Shown: in pieces, positions 1 to 5,248 of the stretch
Numbering within the stretch: the stretch's first letter is position 1
Layout of the letters: each line of letters starts with the position of its first letter
Source: JAVBNJ01 sp031551625
GTDB taxonomy: Bacteria > Bacteroidota > Bacteroidia > Bacteroidales > UBA932
DNA: 10,351 nucleotides
NCBI GenBank assembly: GCA_031551625.1
Contig: JAVBNJ010000075.1
Span: 1 to 10,351 of the forward strand
Direction of reading: 5' to 3'
The notes under the pieces: generated by a model
The model's database searches: none
Told to the model about the DNA's origin: nothing
The model's input: only the letters and a program-made list of their open reading frames with translations
Program-made: the position numbers and the translations under genes

Positions 1-743
1 CCTAACAGCGCACGCAGTTCGGCTACTACTTTTTCTATTTCCGCTTCGGTGGTTCCGTTTGGTTGGTACACAGAAAGTCGCAAACGCACACCTGTCAACG
101 GATTTGGCAAGTAAGCTAAACGGATATGCGGCGGCAGGGCATTTTCCCACGGGGCAATTTTTTCGGCCAGCACCGCTTCGCCTATGCCGTACGTGGCAAT
201 GGTTTGGTGATATATCGGCGGCAGCGCAAAGCGCGTTTGCAGGCGGGCCACCACTTCGGTCATCAACCCTACCATCTCGAAAGGCACACCGGGCAACGAA
301 ACAATGATTTTTCCGCGGTACTCGAACCACATGCCGGGCGCCGTGCCCAGGCGGTTGAAAAGTACCTCGCACGTATCGGGAACCATTGACTGGCTGCGGT
401 TTTGCTCATTCATGGGCATGCCGCGGCGTTGCAGCATAGCGGTAATTTGCTCCAGCGTGGGCTGGTGCTGCACCCACGATTTGGCGCCGGTAAACTCGGC
501 CAGCGTGTACTTTGTAATATCATCGTTCGTAGGCCCCAGGCCGCCGGTAATGACTACCACATCGGCCCGCTGCGTGGCTTGCGCCAGCGTGTCGACAATA
601 GTCTGTTTGGTGTCGCTGATCGAAAGCATTTGTTCAACCTGCACTCCTATTGCATTTAATTGCTGCGAGATATAAGCGGAGTTAGTGTCGACTATCTGCC
701 CGATAAGGATTTCGTCGCCAATGGTGATAATTTCTGCGGTCAT
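1..743 (-). CDS. cinA: CinA family protein, N-terminal part (cut by left window edge)
   Basis: This is the first 247 codons of a CinA (competence/damage-inducible) protein; the 3' end lies beyond base 1. The reading frame starts at ATG 743-741 (MTAEIITIGDEIL) and stays open to the edge. Conserved CinA landmarks are GDEILIGQIVDTN (residues 9-21), ITGGLGPTNDD (65-75) and SLPGVPFEMVGLM (149-161). These belong to the N-terminal MoaB/MogA-like domain, which has NMN/ADP-ribose pyrophosphatase activity in characterised relatives. Full-length family members are about 410-420 residues, with a C-terminal nicotinamide-nucleotide amidase (PncC) domain; that half would lie off-window and cannot be confirmed. 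The gene follows pyrD on the same strand after only 25 bases, with no promoter seen between them, so the two are probably cotranscribed. The family assignment is secure; the physiological role (NAD-cycle repair) is inferred from the family. Confidence 0.93.
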   Translation of the reverse strand, partial: MTAEIITIGDEILIGQIVDTNSAYISQQLNAIGVQVEQMLSISDTKQTIVDTLAQATQRADVVVITGGLGPTNDDITKYTLAEFTGAKSWVQHQPTLEQITAMLQRRGMPMNEQNRSQSMVPDTCEVLFNRLGTAPGMWFEYRGKIIVSLPGVPFEMVGLMTEVVARLQTRFALPPIYHQTIATYGIGEAVLAEKIAPWENALPPHIRLAYLPNPLTGVRLRLSVYQPNGTTEAEIEKVVAELRALL

Positions 744-750
744 GAATAAA

Positions 751-779
751 ATTCCTAAATTCGAATTCCTAATTCCTAA
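751..779. repeat. Three copies of ATTCCTAA across the pyrD 3' end
   Basis: ATTCCTAA occurs at 751-758, 765-772 and 772-779. The last two copies overlap the final codons and stop codon of pyrD, so the minus-strand TAG stop lies inside the repeat. The first copy lies in the 25-base pyrD-cinA gap. No function is evident; it looks like a short low-complexity repeat. Confidence 0.55.
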
Positions 780-1818
780 TTTTATCTTGCTTTTCCACTA
801 ATTTCCGTAAAATTTTCTTAATGAATCCCGGCCCGTTATAGATAAACCCTGTATAAACCTGCACCAGCGAGGCACCGGCATCAAGCAGGCGGAGGGCGTC
901 GGCTTCGGTCATTACACCACCGCTGGCGATAATGGGTAATTGTTTCTTAGTTAACGTGCTGATATAATGCACCATGTTCACGGTGTTCTCCAATAATGGA
1001 GCGCCGCTCAGCCCGCCGTTGCCAATGGCTTCGATTTCGGCAGCCGGTGTTTGCAGCCCCTCGCGCGAAGTGGTGGTATTAGCCACAATCAGCCCGTCGA
1101 GGCCATATTCGAACACAATACCCAACGTATCTTCAATCATTGATGCCGAGAGGTCGGGCGAGAGTTTAAGCAGAATGGGGCGGTATTCGTCGTGGTATTT
1201 GCGCTGCTCGGTAACGGCTTCTACGATGGCGCGTAGCGAATCGGTCTGCTGCAGCGCCGTCAAATCCTTCACATTGGGGCAACTTACATTGATGGCAAAA
1301 TAATCGACTTGTTCGTAGAGTTTCACAAACACACGCTCGATATCGGCAGCCGCATTGGCGTTGCTTGTGGTCGAGTTTTTGCTGATGTTGCCGCCCACAA
1401 TACTATTTTTGCTACGACGGCCTTTTAAATTCACCGTCGCCTTTTTAGCGCCCACATTATTGATGCCCATGCGGTTAATCAATGCCTTATCGGCCGGCAA
1501 ACGAAATACACGCGGCTTTGGGTTTCCCGGCTGCGGCTGCGGCGTAATAGACCCCACTTCTACAAAACCGAAACCGAAGCAGCCCAGCTCGTTATACACC
1601 TCGGCATTCTTGTCGAAGCCCGCGGCAAAGCCAATAGGGTTGCGGAAATGCAGGCCGAATACCTCCCGGCCTAACGACGGGGCATTGTAGTCGTACATTT
1701 TTCGAATCATCCATTTAGCAAACGGAACATAGCGCACAATGCGCAACATCGACACCACCGCGTGATGACACGTTTCGGGCGAGAACTTGAAAATAAGCGG
1801 GCGAAAAAACTTATACAT
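769..1818 (-). CDS. pyrD: Dihydroorotate dehydrogenase, class 2-like (quinone type)
   Basis: The 349-residue product oxidises dihydroorotate to orotate in de novo pyrimidine synthesis. An amphipathic N-terminal extension (residues 1-45, with FFRPLIFKFSPETCHH) precedes the barrel, which is the mark of membrane-associated, quinone-reducing class 2 enzymes; the length also fits that class. FMN-barrel motifs appear in order: IGFAAGFDKNAE (62-73), VEVGSITPQPQPGNPKPR (86-103), INRMGINN (114-121), INVSCPN (176-182), LLKLSPDL (216-223), ANTTTSR (246-252), GGLSG (268-272), IASGGV (297-302) and VYTGFIYNGP (321-330). The catalytic-base position holds Cys180, whereas the well-studied class 2 enzymes have Ser there. 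The ATG at 1818-1816 is chosen because the class 2 helix begins directly after it. No pyrK-like partner is visible, which supports class 2. The gene has its own promoter, with cinA downstream. Confidence 0.93.
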   Translation of the reverse strand: MYKFFRPLIFKFSPETCHHAVVSMLRIVRYVPFAKWMIRKMYDYNAPSLGREVFGLHFRNPIGFAAGFDKNAEVYNELGCFGFGFVEVGSITPQPQPGNPKPRVFRLPADKALINRMGINNVGAKKATVNLKGRRSKNSIVGGNISKNSTTSNANAAADIERVFVKLYEQVDYFAINVSCPNVKDLTALQQTDSLRAIVEAVTEQRKYHDEYRPILLKLSPDLSASMIEDTLGIVFEYGLDGLIVANTTTSREGLQTPAAEIEAIGNGGLSGAPLLENTVNMVHYISTLTKKQLPIIASGGVMTEADALRLLDAGASLVQVYTGFIYNGPGFIKKILRKLVEKQDKIRN

Positions 1819-1875
1819 CGCAAAACTTGTTAAATACCAACATACTTAAACATAAAGCAGGTTGCAAAAACGGCA

Positions 1876-1883
1876 CAAATATA
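1876..1883 (-). promoter_or_regulatory. pyrD promoter, -7 element TATATTTG
   Basis: Read on the minus strand, this is a perfect match to the Bacteroidota -7 consensus TAnnTTTG, about 58 bases before the pyrD start. The expected -33 TTG is not clean: the region 19-23 bases upstream reads TTCGTGG and falls within the left arm of the 28-base inverted repeat. The call rests on the -7 match and its placement. Confidence 0.6.
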
Positions 1884-1898
1884 CGAAAATTCTTTTTG

Positions 1899-1926
1899 TC
1901 CACGAATTACACGAATTCCACGAATT
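1899..1926. repeat. Left arm of perfect 28-base inverted repeat
   Basis: This arm is three tandem 9-base units, each containing CACGAATT (CACGAATTA, CACGAATTC, CACGAATTG). Its exact reverse complement lies at 2035-2062, with 108 bases between the arms. The arm begins 15 bases upstream of the pyrD -7 box and so covers its -33 region. Confidence 0.85.
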
Positions 1927-1954
1927 GAGATACACAATTAAGACACTAAATAGG

Positions 1955-2006
1955 GATTCCACTAATTATCATGTTTGCAAAGCAAACAAAAATAATTCGT
2001 GAAATA
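1955..2006. repeat. Inner stem-loops between the 28-base arms
   Basis: Inside the large inverted repeat there is a weaker nested pair, ATTCCACTAATTA and TAATTCGTGAAAT (complementary except at two positions). At its centre is a perfect short hairpin, GTTTGC-AAA-GCAAAC. Together with the outer arms this gives a nested palindromic architecture centred near 1980. Confidence 0.6.
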
Positions 2007-2034
2007 GACTATCGACAATAAGTTCTCTCAAGAA

Positions 2035-2062
2035 AATTCGTGGAATTCGTGTAATTCGTGGA
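2035..2062. repeat. Right arm of perfect 28-base inverted repeat
   Basis: This arm is the exact reverse complement of 1899-1926, again three tandem units containing AATTCGTG. It ends 11 bases before the -33 TTG of the rarA promoter, so each arm sits beside one of the two divergent promoters. Confidence 0.85.
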
Positions 2063-2073
2063 TAACTGTTCTC

Positions 2074-2103
2074 TTGTTTTCCGTGTGTTTTTTTGTATCT
2101 TTG
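2074..2103 (+). promoter_or_regulatory. rarA promoter (TTG - 19 bases - TATCTTTG)
   Basis: TTG at 2074-2076, a 19-base spacer and TATCTTTG at 2096-2103 fit the Bacteroidota primary sigma factor consensus (TTTG, 17-23 bases, TAnnTTTG) very well. It predicts transcription starting near 2110 with a leader of about 75 bases before rarA. The leader contains two further repeat types, annotated separately. Confidence 0.75.
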
Positions 2104-2117
2104 CAATGATAAATTTC

Positions 2118-2143
2118 AGATTGTTTCGTACCTCGCAATGACG
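2118..2143. repeat. Fragment of the CATTGCGAGG...GAAACAATCT dispersed repeat
   Basis: Read on the minus strand, this stretch begins CGTCATTGCGAGGTACG and ends GAAACAATCT. It closely resembles the GTCATTGCGAGG / GAAGCAATCT palindromic repeat that recurs in many bacterial genomes. Only one half is present here, so it is probably a remnant. The resemblance is from memory of that repeat family, not from a search. Confidence 0.55.
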
Positions 2144-2150
2144 TGCTTTG

Positions 2151-2182
2151 AACCTGAAACTTTAAACATTAAACCTGAAACT
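2151..2182. repeat. Direct repeat AACCTGAAACT in rarA leader
   Basis: AACCTGAAACT occurs at 2151-2161 and 2172-2182, a period of 21 bases, directly before the rarA start codon. A related string (AACTTGAAACATTAAAAC) appears at 9704-9721, upstream of ohr, suggesting a low-complexity family shared among intergenic regions of this genome. Confidence 0.6.
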
Positions 2183-2184
2183 CG

Positions 2185-3471
2185 TTGAACGCAAAGCCAA
2201 ATACCCCTCTTCCCGAACGGATGCGCCCGCAGACGCTGGACGGCTATGTGGGACAAAAGCATTTGGTGGCACCGGGGTCGGTACTGCGCAACATGATTGA
2301 TTCCGGCAACATCGCTTCGTTCATCCTGTGGGGCCCGCCGGGCGTGGGAAAGACCACACTGGCGCGGATTATTTCGAACACGCTCAACCGGCAGTTTTTC
2401 AACCTCTCGGCCATTAATTCAGGGGTGAAAGATGTGCGCGAAGTGATTGAAAAGGCTAAGAATCAACGTTTTTTCAACAGTCTCGCACCTATCCTGTTTA
2501 TCGATGAAATCCACCGGTTCAGCAAGGCGCAGCAGGATTCGCTGTTGGGCGCTGTGGAGAACGGCACAGTGGTACTCATTGGTGCCACCACTGAGAACCC
2601 TTCTTTTGAAGTAATTTCGCCGCTGCTGTCGCGCTCACAAGTGTTTGTGCTTAAATCGCTTGACCGCGAGGACTTGGACGAATTGTTGCGCAACGCTACC
2701 ACGAAAGACACGTACCTGAAAACACGCAATTTCGACATCCAAGAAACCGAAGCGCTGTTCCGCTTTTCGGGTGGCGATGCACGGAAACTGCTGAATATTA
2801 TTGATATCATTGTGGGCTCCTATGCCGACGATGCCACGATTGTGATTGACAACGCCATTGTGGCACAACGGCTACAGGAGAATATTGCACTGTACGATAA
2901 AAACGGCGAGCAGCACTACGATATTATTTCGGCGTTTATCAAGAGCATGCGGGGCAGCGACCCCAACGCAGCCGTCTACTGGCTCGCACGGATGCTGGCA
3001 GGCGGCGAAGACCCGCTGTTTATTGCGCGGCGCATGGTTATCCTGGCCTCGGAAGATATCGGTATTGCCAACCCCAATGCGCTGCTCATGGCCAACACTT
3101 GTTTCGAGGCATGCGACAAAATAGGTATGCCCGAGGCTCGTATTATCCTTTCGCAAACAGCAGTTTACCTGGCCACATCGCCCAAAAGCAACAGCACCTA
3201 CATGGCCATTGAGCGGGCAGCCGCACTGGTGGCCGAAACCGGCGACCTTCCGGTACCCCTGCACCTGCGCAACGCCCCTACCAAACTGATGAAAGAACTG
3301 GGCTACCACAAAGGCTACCAATATGCACACGACTACGAGAACAATTTTGTAGATAGCGAATATTTACCCGAAAAAATCTCAGGTACCCGTTTATTTGAAC
3401 CGGGTAATAATGCTAAAGAGAGCGGGTTAAGGGAAATGTTACGAAAACTATGGGGGAAATATGGCTATTAA
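2185..3471 (+). CDS. rarA: Replication-associated recombination protein A (RarA/MgsA AAA+ ATPase)
   Basis: The 428-residue product is a cytosolic AAA+ ATPase of the RarA/MgsA/WRNIP1 family, which acts at stalled replication forks and interacts with SSB in characterised relatives. Visible in order are the conserved N-terminus PLPERMRPQTLDGYVGQ (residues 8-24), Walker A GPPGVGKTT (50-58), Walker B LFIDEIHRF (104-112), sensor 1 GATTENPSFE (133-142), an arginine finger at R150 (LLSRS), and sensor 2 GGDARKLLN (197-205). The C-terminal tetramerisation region contains RGSDPNAAVYWLARM and HLRNAPTKLMKELGY. The chosen start is TTG 2185: an in-frame TGA sits at 2176-2178, and the only other early candidate, ATG 2221, would delete the PLPER part of the conserved N-terminus. 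Length matches the family. It is the first gene of a probable rarA-DUF3781-kdsA unit. Confidence 0.95.
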   Translation: MNAKPNTPLPERMRPQTLDGYVGQKHLVAPGSVLRNMIDSGNIASFILWGPPGVGKTTLARIISNTLNRQFFNLSAINSGVKDVREVIEKAKNQRFFNSLAPILFIDEIHRFSKAQQDSLLGAVENGTVVLIGATTENPSFEVISPLLSRSQVFVLKSLDREDLDELLRNATTKDTYLKTRNFDIQETEALFRFSGGDARKLLNIIDIIVGSYADDATIVIDNAIVAQRLQENIALYDKNGEQHYDIISAFIKSMRGSDPNAAVYWLARMLAGGEDPLFIARRMVILASEDIGIANPNALLMANTCFEACDKIGMPEARIILSQTAVYLATSPKSNSTYMAIERAAALVAETGDLPVPLHLRNAPTKLMKELGYHKGYQYAHDYENNFVDSEYLPEKISGTRLFEPGNNAKESGLREMLRKLWGKYGY

Positions 3472-3718
3472 AAAACTAGAAATCCTACCTAAAATTTGTT
3501 ACACCGAACTGGTTTATGGCAGAATTAATAAAAAACTGAATACCAATCTTCCAAAATCTGCTATTGAAGAAACACTACTTACTGTTTTAAAAGAAACGCC
3601 AGATTCATTCTTTCAAAAGAAGGGCAAAAATATATATGTTACAAACTGTGAAAAAAACATTAGAATAACTATAAATTCGAGTACGTTTAGAATCATAACG
3701 GTAGATAAAATAATTTAA
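3461..3718 (+). CDS. Small DUF3781-like protein of unknown function
   Basis: An 85-residue basic, soluble protein that overlaps the last 11 bases of rarA, so translation may be coupled. The sequence (ICYTELVYGRINKKLNTN near residues 12-29, FFQKKGKNIYVTN at 50-62, NIRITINSSTFRIITVDKI at 66-84) resembles what I recall of Pfam DUF3781, a family of about 80 residues with no known function; this is recognition, not a search result. There is no signal peptide, membrane segment or recognisable catalytic motif. A base count gives about 28% GC, far below rarA and most of kdsA, and codons are strongly A/T-ending. This suggests later acquisition between rarA and kdsA. kdsA follows 15 bases later with no clear promoter, so it probably depends on read-through from here. 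Confidence 0.75.
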   Translation: MAIKKLEILPKICYTELVYGRINKKLNTNLPKSAIEETLLTVLKETPDSFFQKKGKNIYVTNCEKNIRITINSSTFRIITVDKII

Positions 3719-3733
3719 ACAACTAATTTAATC

Positions 3734-4567
3734 ATGCATCCTGATTTGAAAAATATAAAACACTTAAATACTAGTAACTTTTTTTTACTAGCTGGCCCCT
3801 GCGTGGTCGAAAGCGAAAAATTATGCATGGATATTGCCGAAAAAGTGATACGAATCACCGAACGGCTGCAAATTCCCTATGTTTTCAAAGCATCGTACCG
3901 TAAAGCCAACCGTTCGCGGCTCGATTCATTTACCGGCATTGGCGACGAAGCAGGGCTGAAAATTTTGCAAAAAGTACGTGAAACATATAAAGTTCCGGTT
4001 GTTACCGATATTCATAATCCCGATGAAGCCGGATTAGCTGCTGGCTACGATGTAGATATCCTGCAAATACCCGCATTCCTTTGCCGCCAAACCGACTTGC
4101 TGGTAGCCGCAGCCCGCACCGGTAAAGTGGTGAATATCAAAAAGGGGCAATTCGTAGCGCCCGATGCCATGCGCTTTGCCGCCGGTAAAGTGCAGGAAGC
4201 CGCCGGCCGCAAAGACACCGTAATGCTCACCGATCGCGGTACGCAATTCGGATATACCGATTTGATTGTCGATTTCCGCGGCATTCCCGAAATGCAAAAG
4301 TTTAACGTGCCGGTGGTACTCGACGTAACCCACTCGTTACAGCAACCCAACCAAACGGCCGGCGTAACCGGTGGCCGCCCCGATATGATTGAAACCATTG
4401 CCCGTGCAGGCGTGGCCGTGGGTGTCGATGGGCTGTTTATCGAAACGCACCCCTCCCCTGCCCAAGCCCTCTCCGACGGGGCTAATATGCTTAAATTAGA
4501 CTTATTGGAAGGATTATTGCAACGGTTAGTAGAGATACGAAAAACCATCAACGGCTTCCCTAAATAA
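3734..4567 (+). CDS. kdsA: 2-dehydro-3-deoxyphosphooctonate aldolase (KDO-8-phosphate synthase)
   Basis: The 277-residue cytosolic enzyme condenses phosphoenolpyruvate with arabinose 5-phosphate to make KDO-8-phosphate, the precursor of the inner-core sugar of lipopolysaccharide. Motifs include LAGPCVVESE (19-28), FKASYRKANRSR (51-62), VVTDIHNP (89-96), ILQIPAFLCRQTDLL (109-123), NIKKGQF (134-140), LTDRGTQFGY (165-174), LDVTHSLQQPN (196-206), GLFIETHPSP (233-242) and ALSDGANML (245-253). Cys23, His200, Glu237 and Asp248 match the four metal ligands of the metal-dependent class in identity; H-E-D spacing (37 and 11 residues) equals that of the Aquifex aeolicus enzyme. It is therefore assigned to the metal-dependent class rather than the E. 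coli Asn type. The first 20 codons are AT-rich and include a run of eight T. It is the last gene before a terminator. Confidence 0.96.
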   Translation: MHPDLKNIKHLNTSNFFLLAGPCVVESEKLCMDIAEKVIRITERLQIPYVFKASYRKANRSRLDSFTGIGDEAGLKILQKVRETYKVPVVTDIHNPDEAGLAAGYDVDILQIPAFLCRQTDLLVAAARTGKVVNIKKGQFVAPDAMRFAAGKVQEAAGRKDTVMLTDRGTQFGYTDLIVDFRGIPEMQKFNVPVVLDVTHSLQQPNQTAGVTGGRPDMIETIARAGVAVGVDGLFIETHPSPAQALSDGANMLKLDLLEGLLQRLVEIRKTINGFPK

Positions 4568-4616
4568 AACGACGTTCGCCTGAGTGTCAAGCGAACGTCA
4601 AATAATCGTCGTTTTT
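4566..4616. terminator. Nested, probably bidirectional terminator between kdsA and the convergent gene
   Basis: A perfect 9-base stem GACGTTCGC (4571-4579) / GCGAACGTC (4591-4599) encloses an 11-base loop. On the minus strand it is followed by GTTTTATTT. A second perfect 9-base pairing, AAAACGACG (4566-4574) with CGTCGTTTT (4607-4615), overlaps the first stem and ends in a T run on the plus strand. The two pairings share bases and are mutually exclusive in part, so each direction could use its own fold. Confidence 0.75.
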
Positions 4617-4626
4617 ACGTCAAAAA

Positions 4627-5181
4627 TTATTCCTTCCCACCAGTCCCCACAAAGTAATCGTTCTTATCTTTGAACAGTACGTTGAAAGTGGTTAAACTGC
4701 CGTAAATGCGCGACACATATTGTTGAAGCTCTACTTTATCTTCGTCGCTTAACTTCTTGTGGCTATTGATGTTTTGCTCGAGCACCCGCAAGCGGTCGCG
4801 CACCATCACAATCTTATGGAAAAATGTTTCGAGCGGAATTTCCTTCGGCTGGGTATCGTTATCGGGCTTCAATATTAGCGTACCGCCATTCCAACGCTCG
4901 CCCAACTCTACATCGTATTCAATGCCGTTATACTTGTCCAAAACATAAGTTAACGCTTGCTCCACCTCGCGTAGCGTGAGTTGCTTTTCGCTTTCGGCCA
5001 ATTCGGGCGCTGCTTCCACCACGGTCATCTCGTTCATGGCAGTAGTCTTAGGAAAACTCATTTTTCCGCCCCGCTCAAAAATAATCTCGTAACCCGTCAA
5101 CGAAGTGCGGAATACAAAGCCACTACCATAACGCTCGTGTTCCACTTGTGTACCTACTGTCAATTCCTTTTCCTGTTCCAT
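4627..5181 (-). CDS. Conserved protein of unknown function with SH3/Tudor-like N-terminus
   Basis: A 184-residue soluble, acidic protein with no signal peptide or membrane segment. Residues 8-45 (TVGTQVEHERYGSGFVFRTS, then a YEIIFERGGKMSFP strand pattern) resemble the small SH3/Tudor-like barrel at the C-terminus of UvrD/PcrA helicases, where V-x-H-x-x-(Y/F)-G-x-G-x-V is typical; this is a pattern resemblance only. Residues 46-67 look like a charged linker. Residues 68-178 form a mixed alpha/beta then helical region (LREVEQALTYVLDKYNGIEY, VMVRDRLRVLEQNI, LQQYVSRIYGSLTTF), consistent with a second domain. Function is unknown; a nucleic-acid or protein-binding adaptor is possible but unproven. 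ATG 5181-5179 is chosen because it lies just downstream of a perfect -7 box. It converges on kdsA and diverges from the lipoprotein gene. Confidence 0.85.
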   Translation of the reverse strand: MEQEKELTVGTQVEHERYGSGFVFRTSLTGYEIIFERGGKMSFPKTTAMNEMTVVEAAPELAESEKQLTLREVEQALTYVLDKYNGIEYDVELGERWNGGTLILKPDNDTQPKEIPLETFFHKIVMVRDRLRVLEQNINSHKKLSDEDKVELQQYVSRIYGSLTTFNVLFKDKNDYFVGTGGKE

Positions 5182-5207
5182 AAACTATTCTATTTGATAA
5201 TATTTTA

Positions 5208-5215
5208 CAAAAATA
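5208..5215 (-). promoter_or_regulatory. Minus-strand -7 element TATTTTTG for the 4627-5181 gene
   Basis: A perfect TAnnTTTG match on the minus strand, 26 bases before the ATG. No clear -33 TTG is seen in the bases upstream. It is one half of an 18-base palindrome shared with the opposite promoter. Confidence 0.55.
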
Positions 5216-5225
5216 CGTATTTTTG
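5208..5225. repeat. Perfect 18-base palindrome joining two divergent -7 boxes
   Basis: CAAAAATACGTATTTTTG is its own reverse complement. Each half is a -7 element for one of the two divergent genes, so the two promoters overlap and RNA polymerase could hardly occupy both at once. It could also serve as a dyad operator. Confidence 0.8.
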
Positions 5226-5248
5226 CAGAACTTTTAAAACCGGTTGCA

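Larger units (their letters stand above)
5194..5225 (+). promoter_or_regulatory. Plus-strand promoter (TTG - 21 bases - TATTTTTG) for the lipoprotein gene
   Basis: TTG at 5194-5196 (within TTTG), a 21-base spacer and TATTTTTG at 5218-5225 match the Bacteroidota consensus. The -7 box lies 23 bases before the lipoprotein ATG, giving a leader of only about 15-20 bases. Confidence 0.65.

Noticed and set aside
304..675. Plus-strand open frame of 123 codons
   Set aside because: It lies antisense to the clearly conserved cinA frame, has no family features and no promoter; it is a frame shadow.
1899..2062. CRISPR array made of CACGAATT units
   Set aside because: Units are 9 bases, directly adjacent and in inverted orientation in the two arms, with no repeat-spacer alternation and no cas genes.
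3681..3688. TACGTTTA as a possible kdsA promoter -7 box inside the DUF3781 gene
   Set aside because: The last base departs from TAnnTTTG, no spaced TTG was found, and the surrounding DNA is so AT-rich that near matches are expected.
3771..3791. Short inverted repeat CTAGTAA/TTACTAG around a T8 run in the first codons of kdsA, as a phase-variation or regulatory hairpin
   Set aside because: The stem is only seven weak pairs, the T run encodes expected residues (N-F-F-L) of KdsA, and LPS core synthesis is an unlikely phase-variable target. Probably ordinary AT-rich coding DNA.
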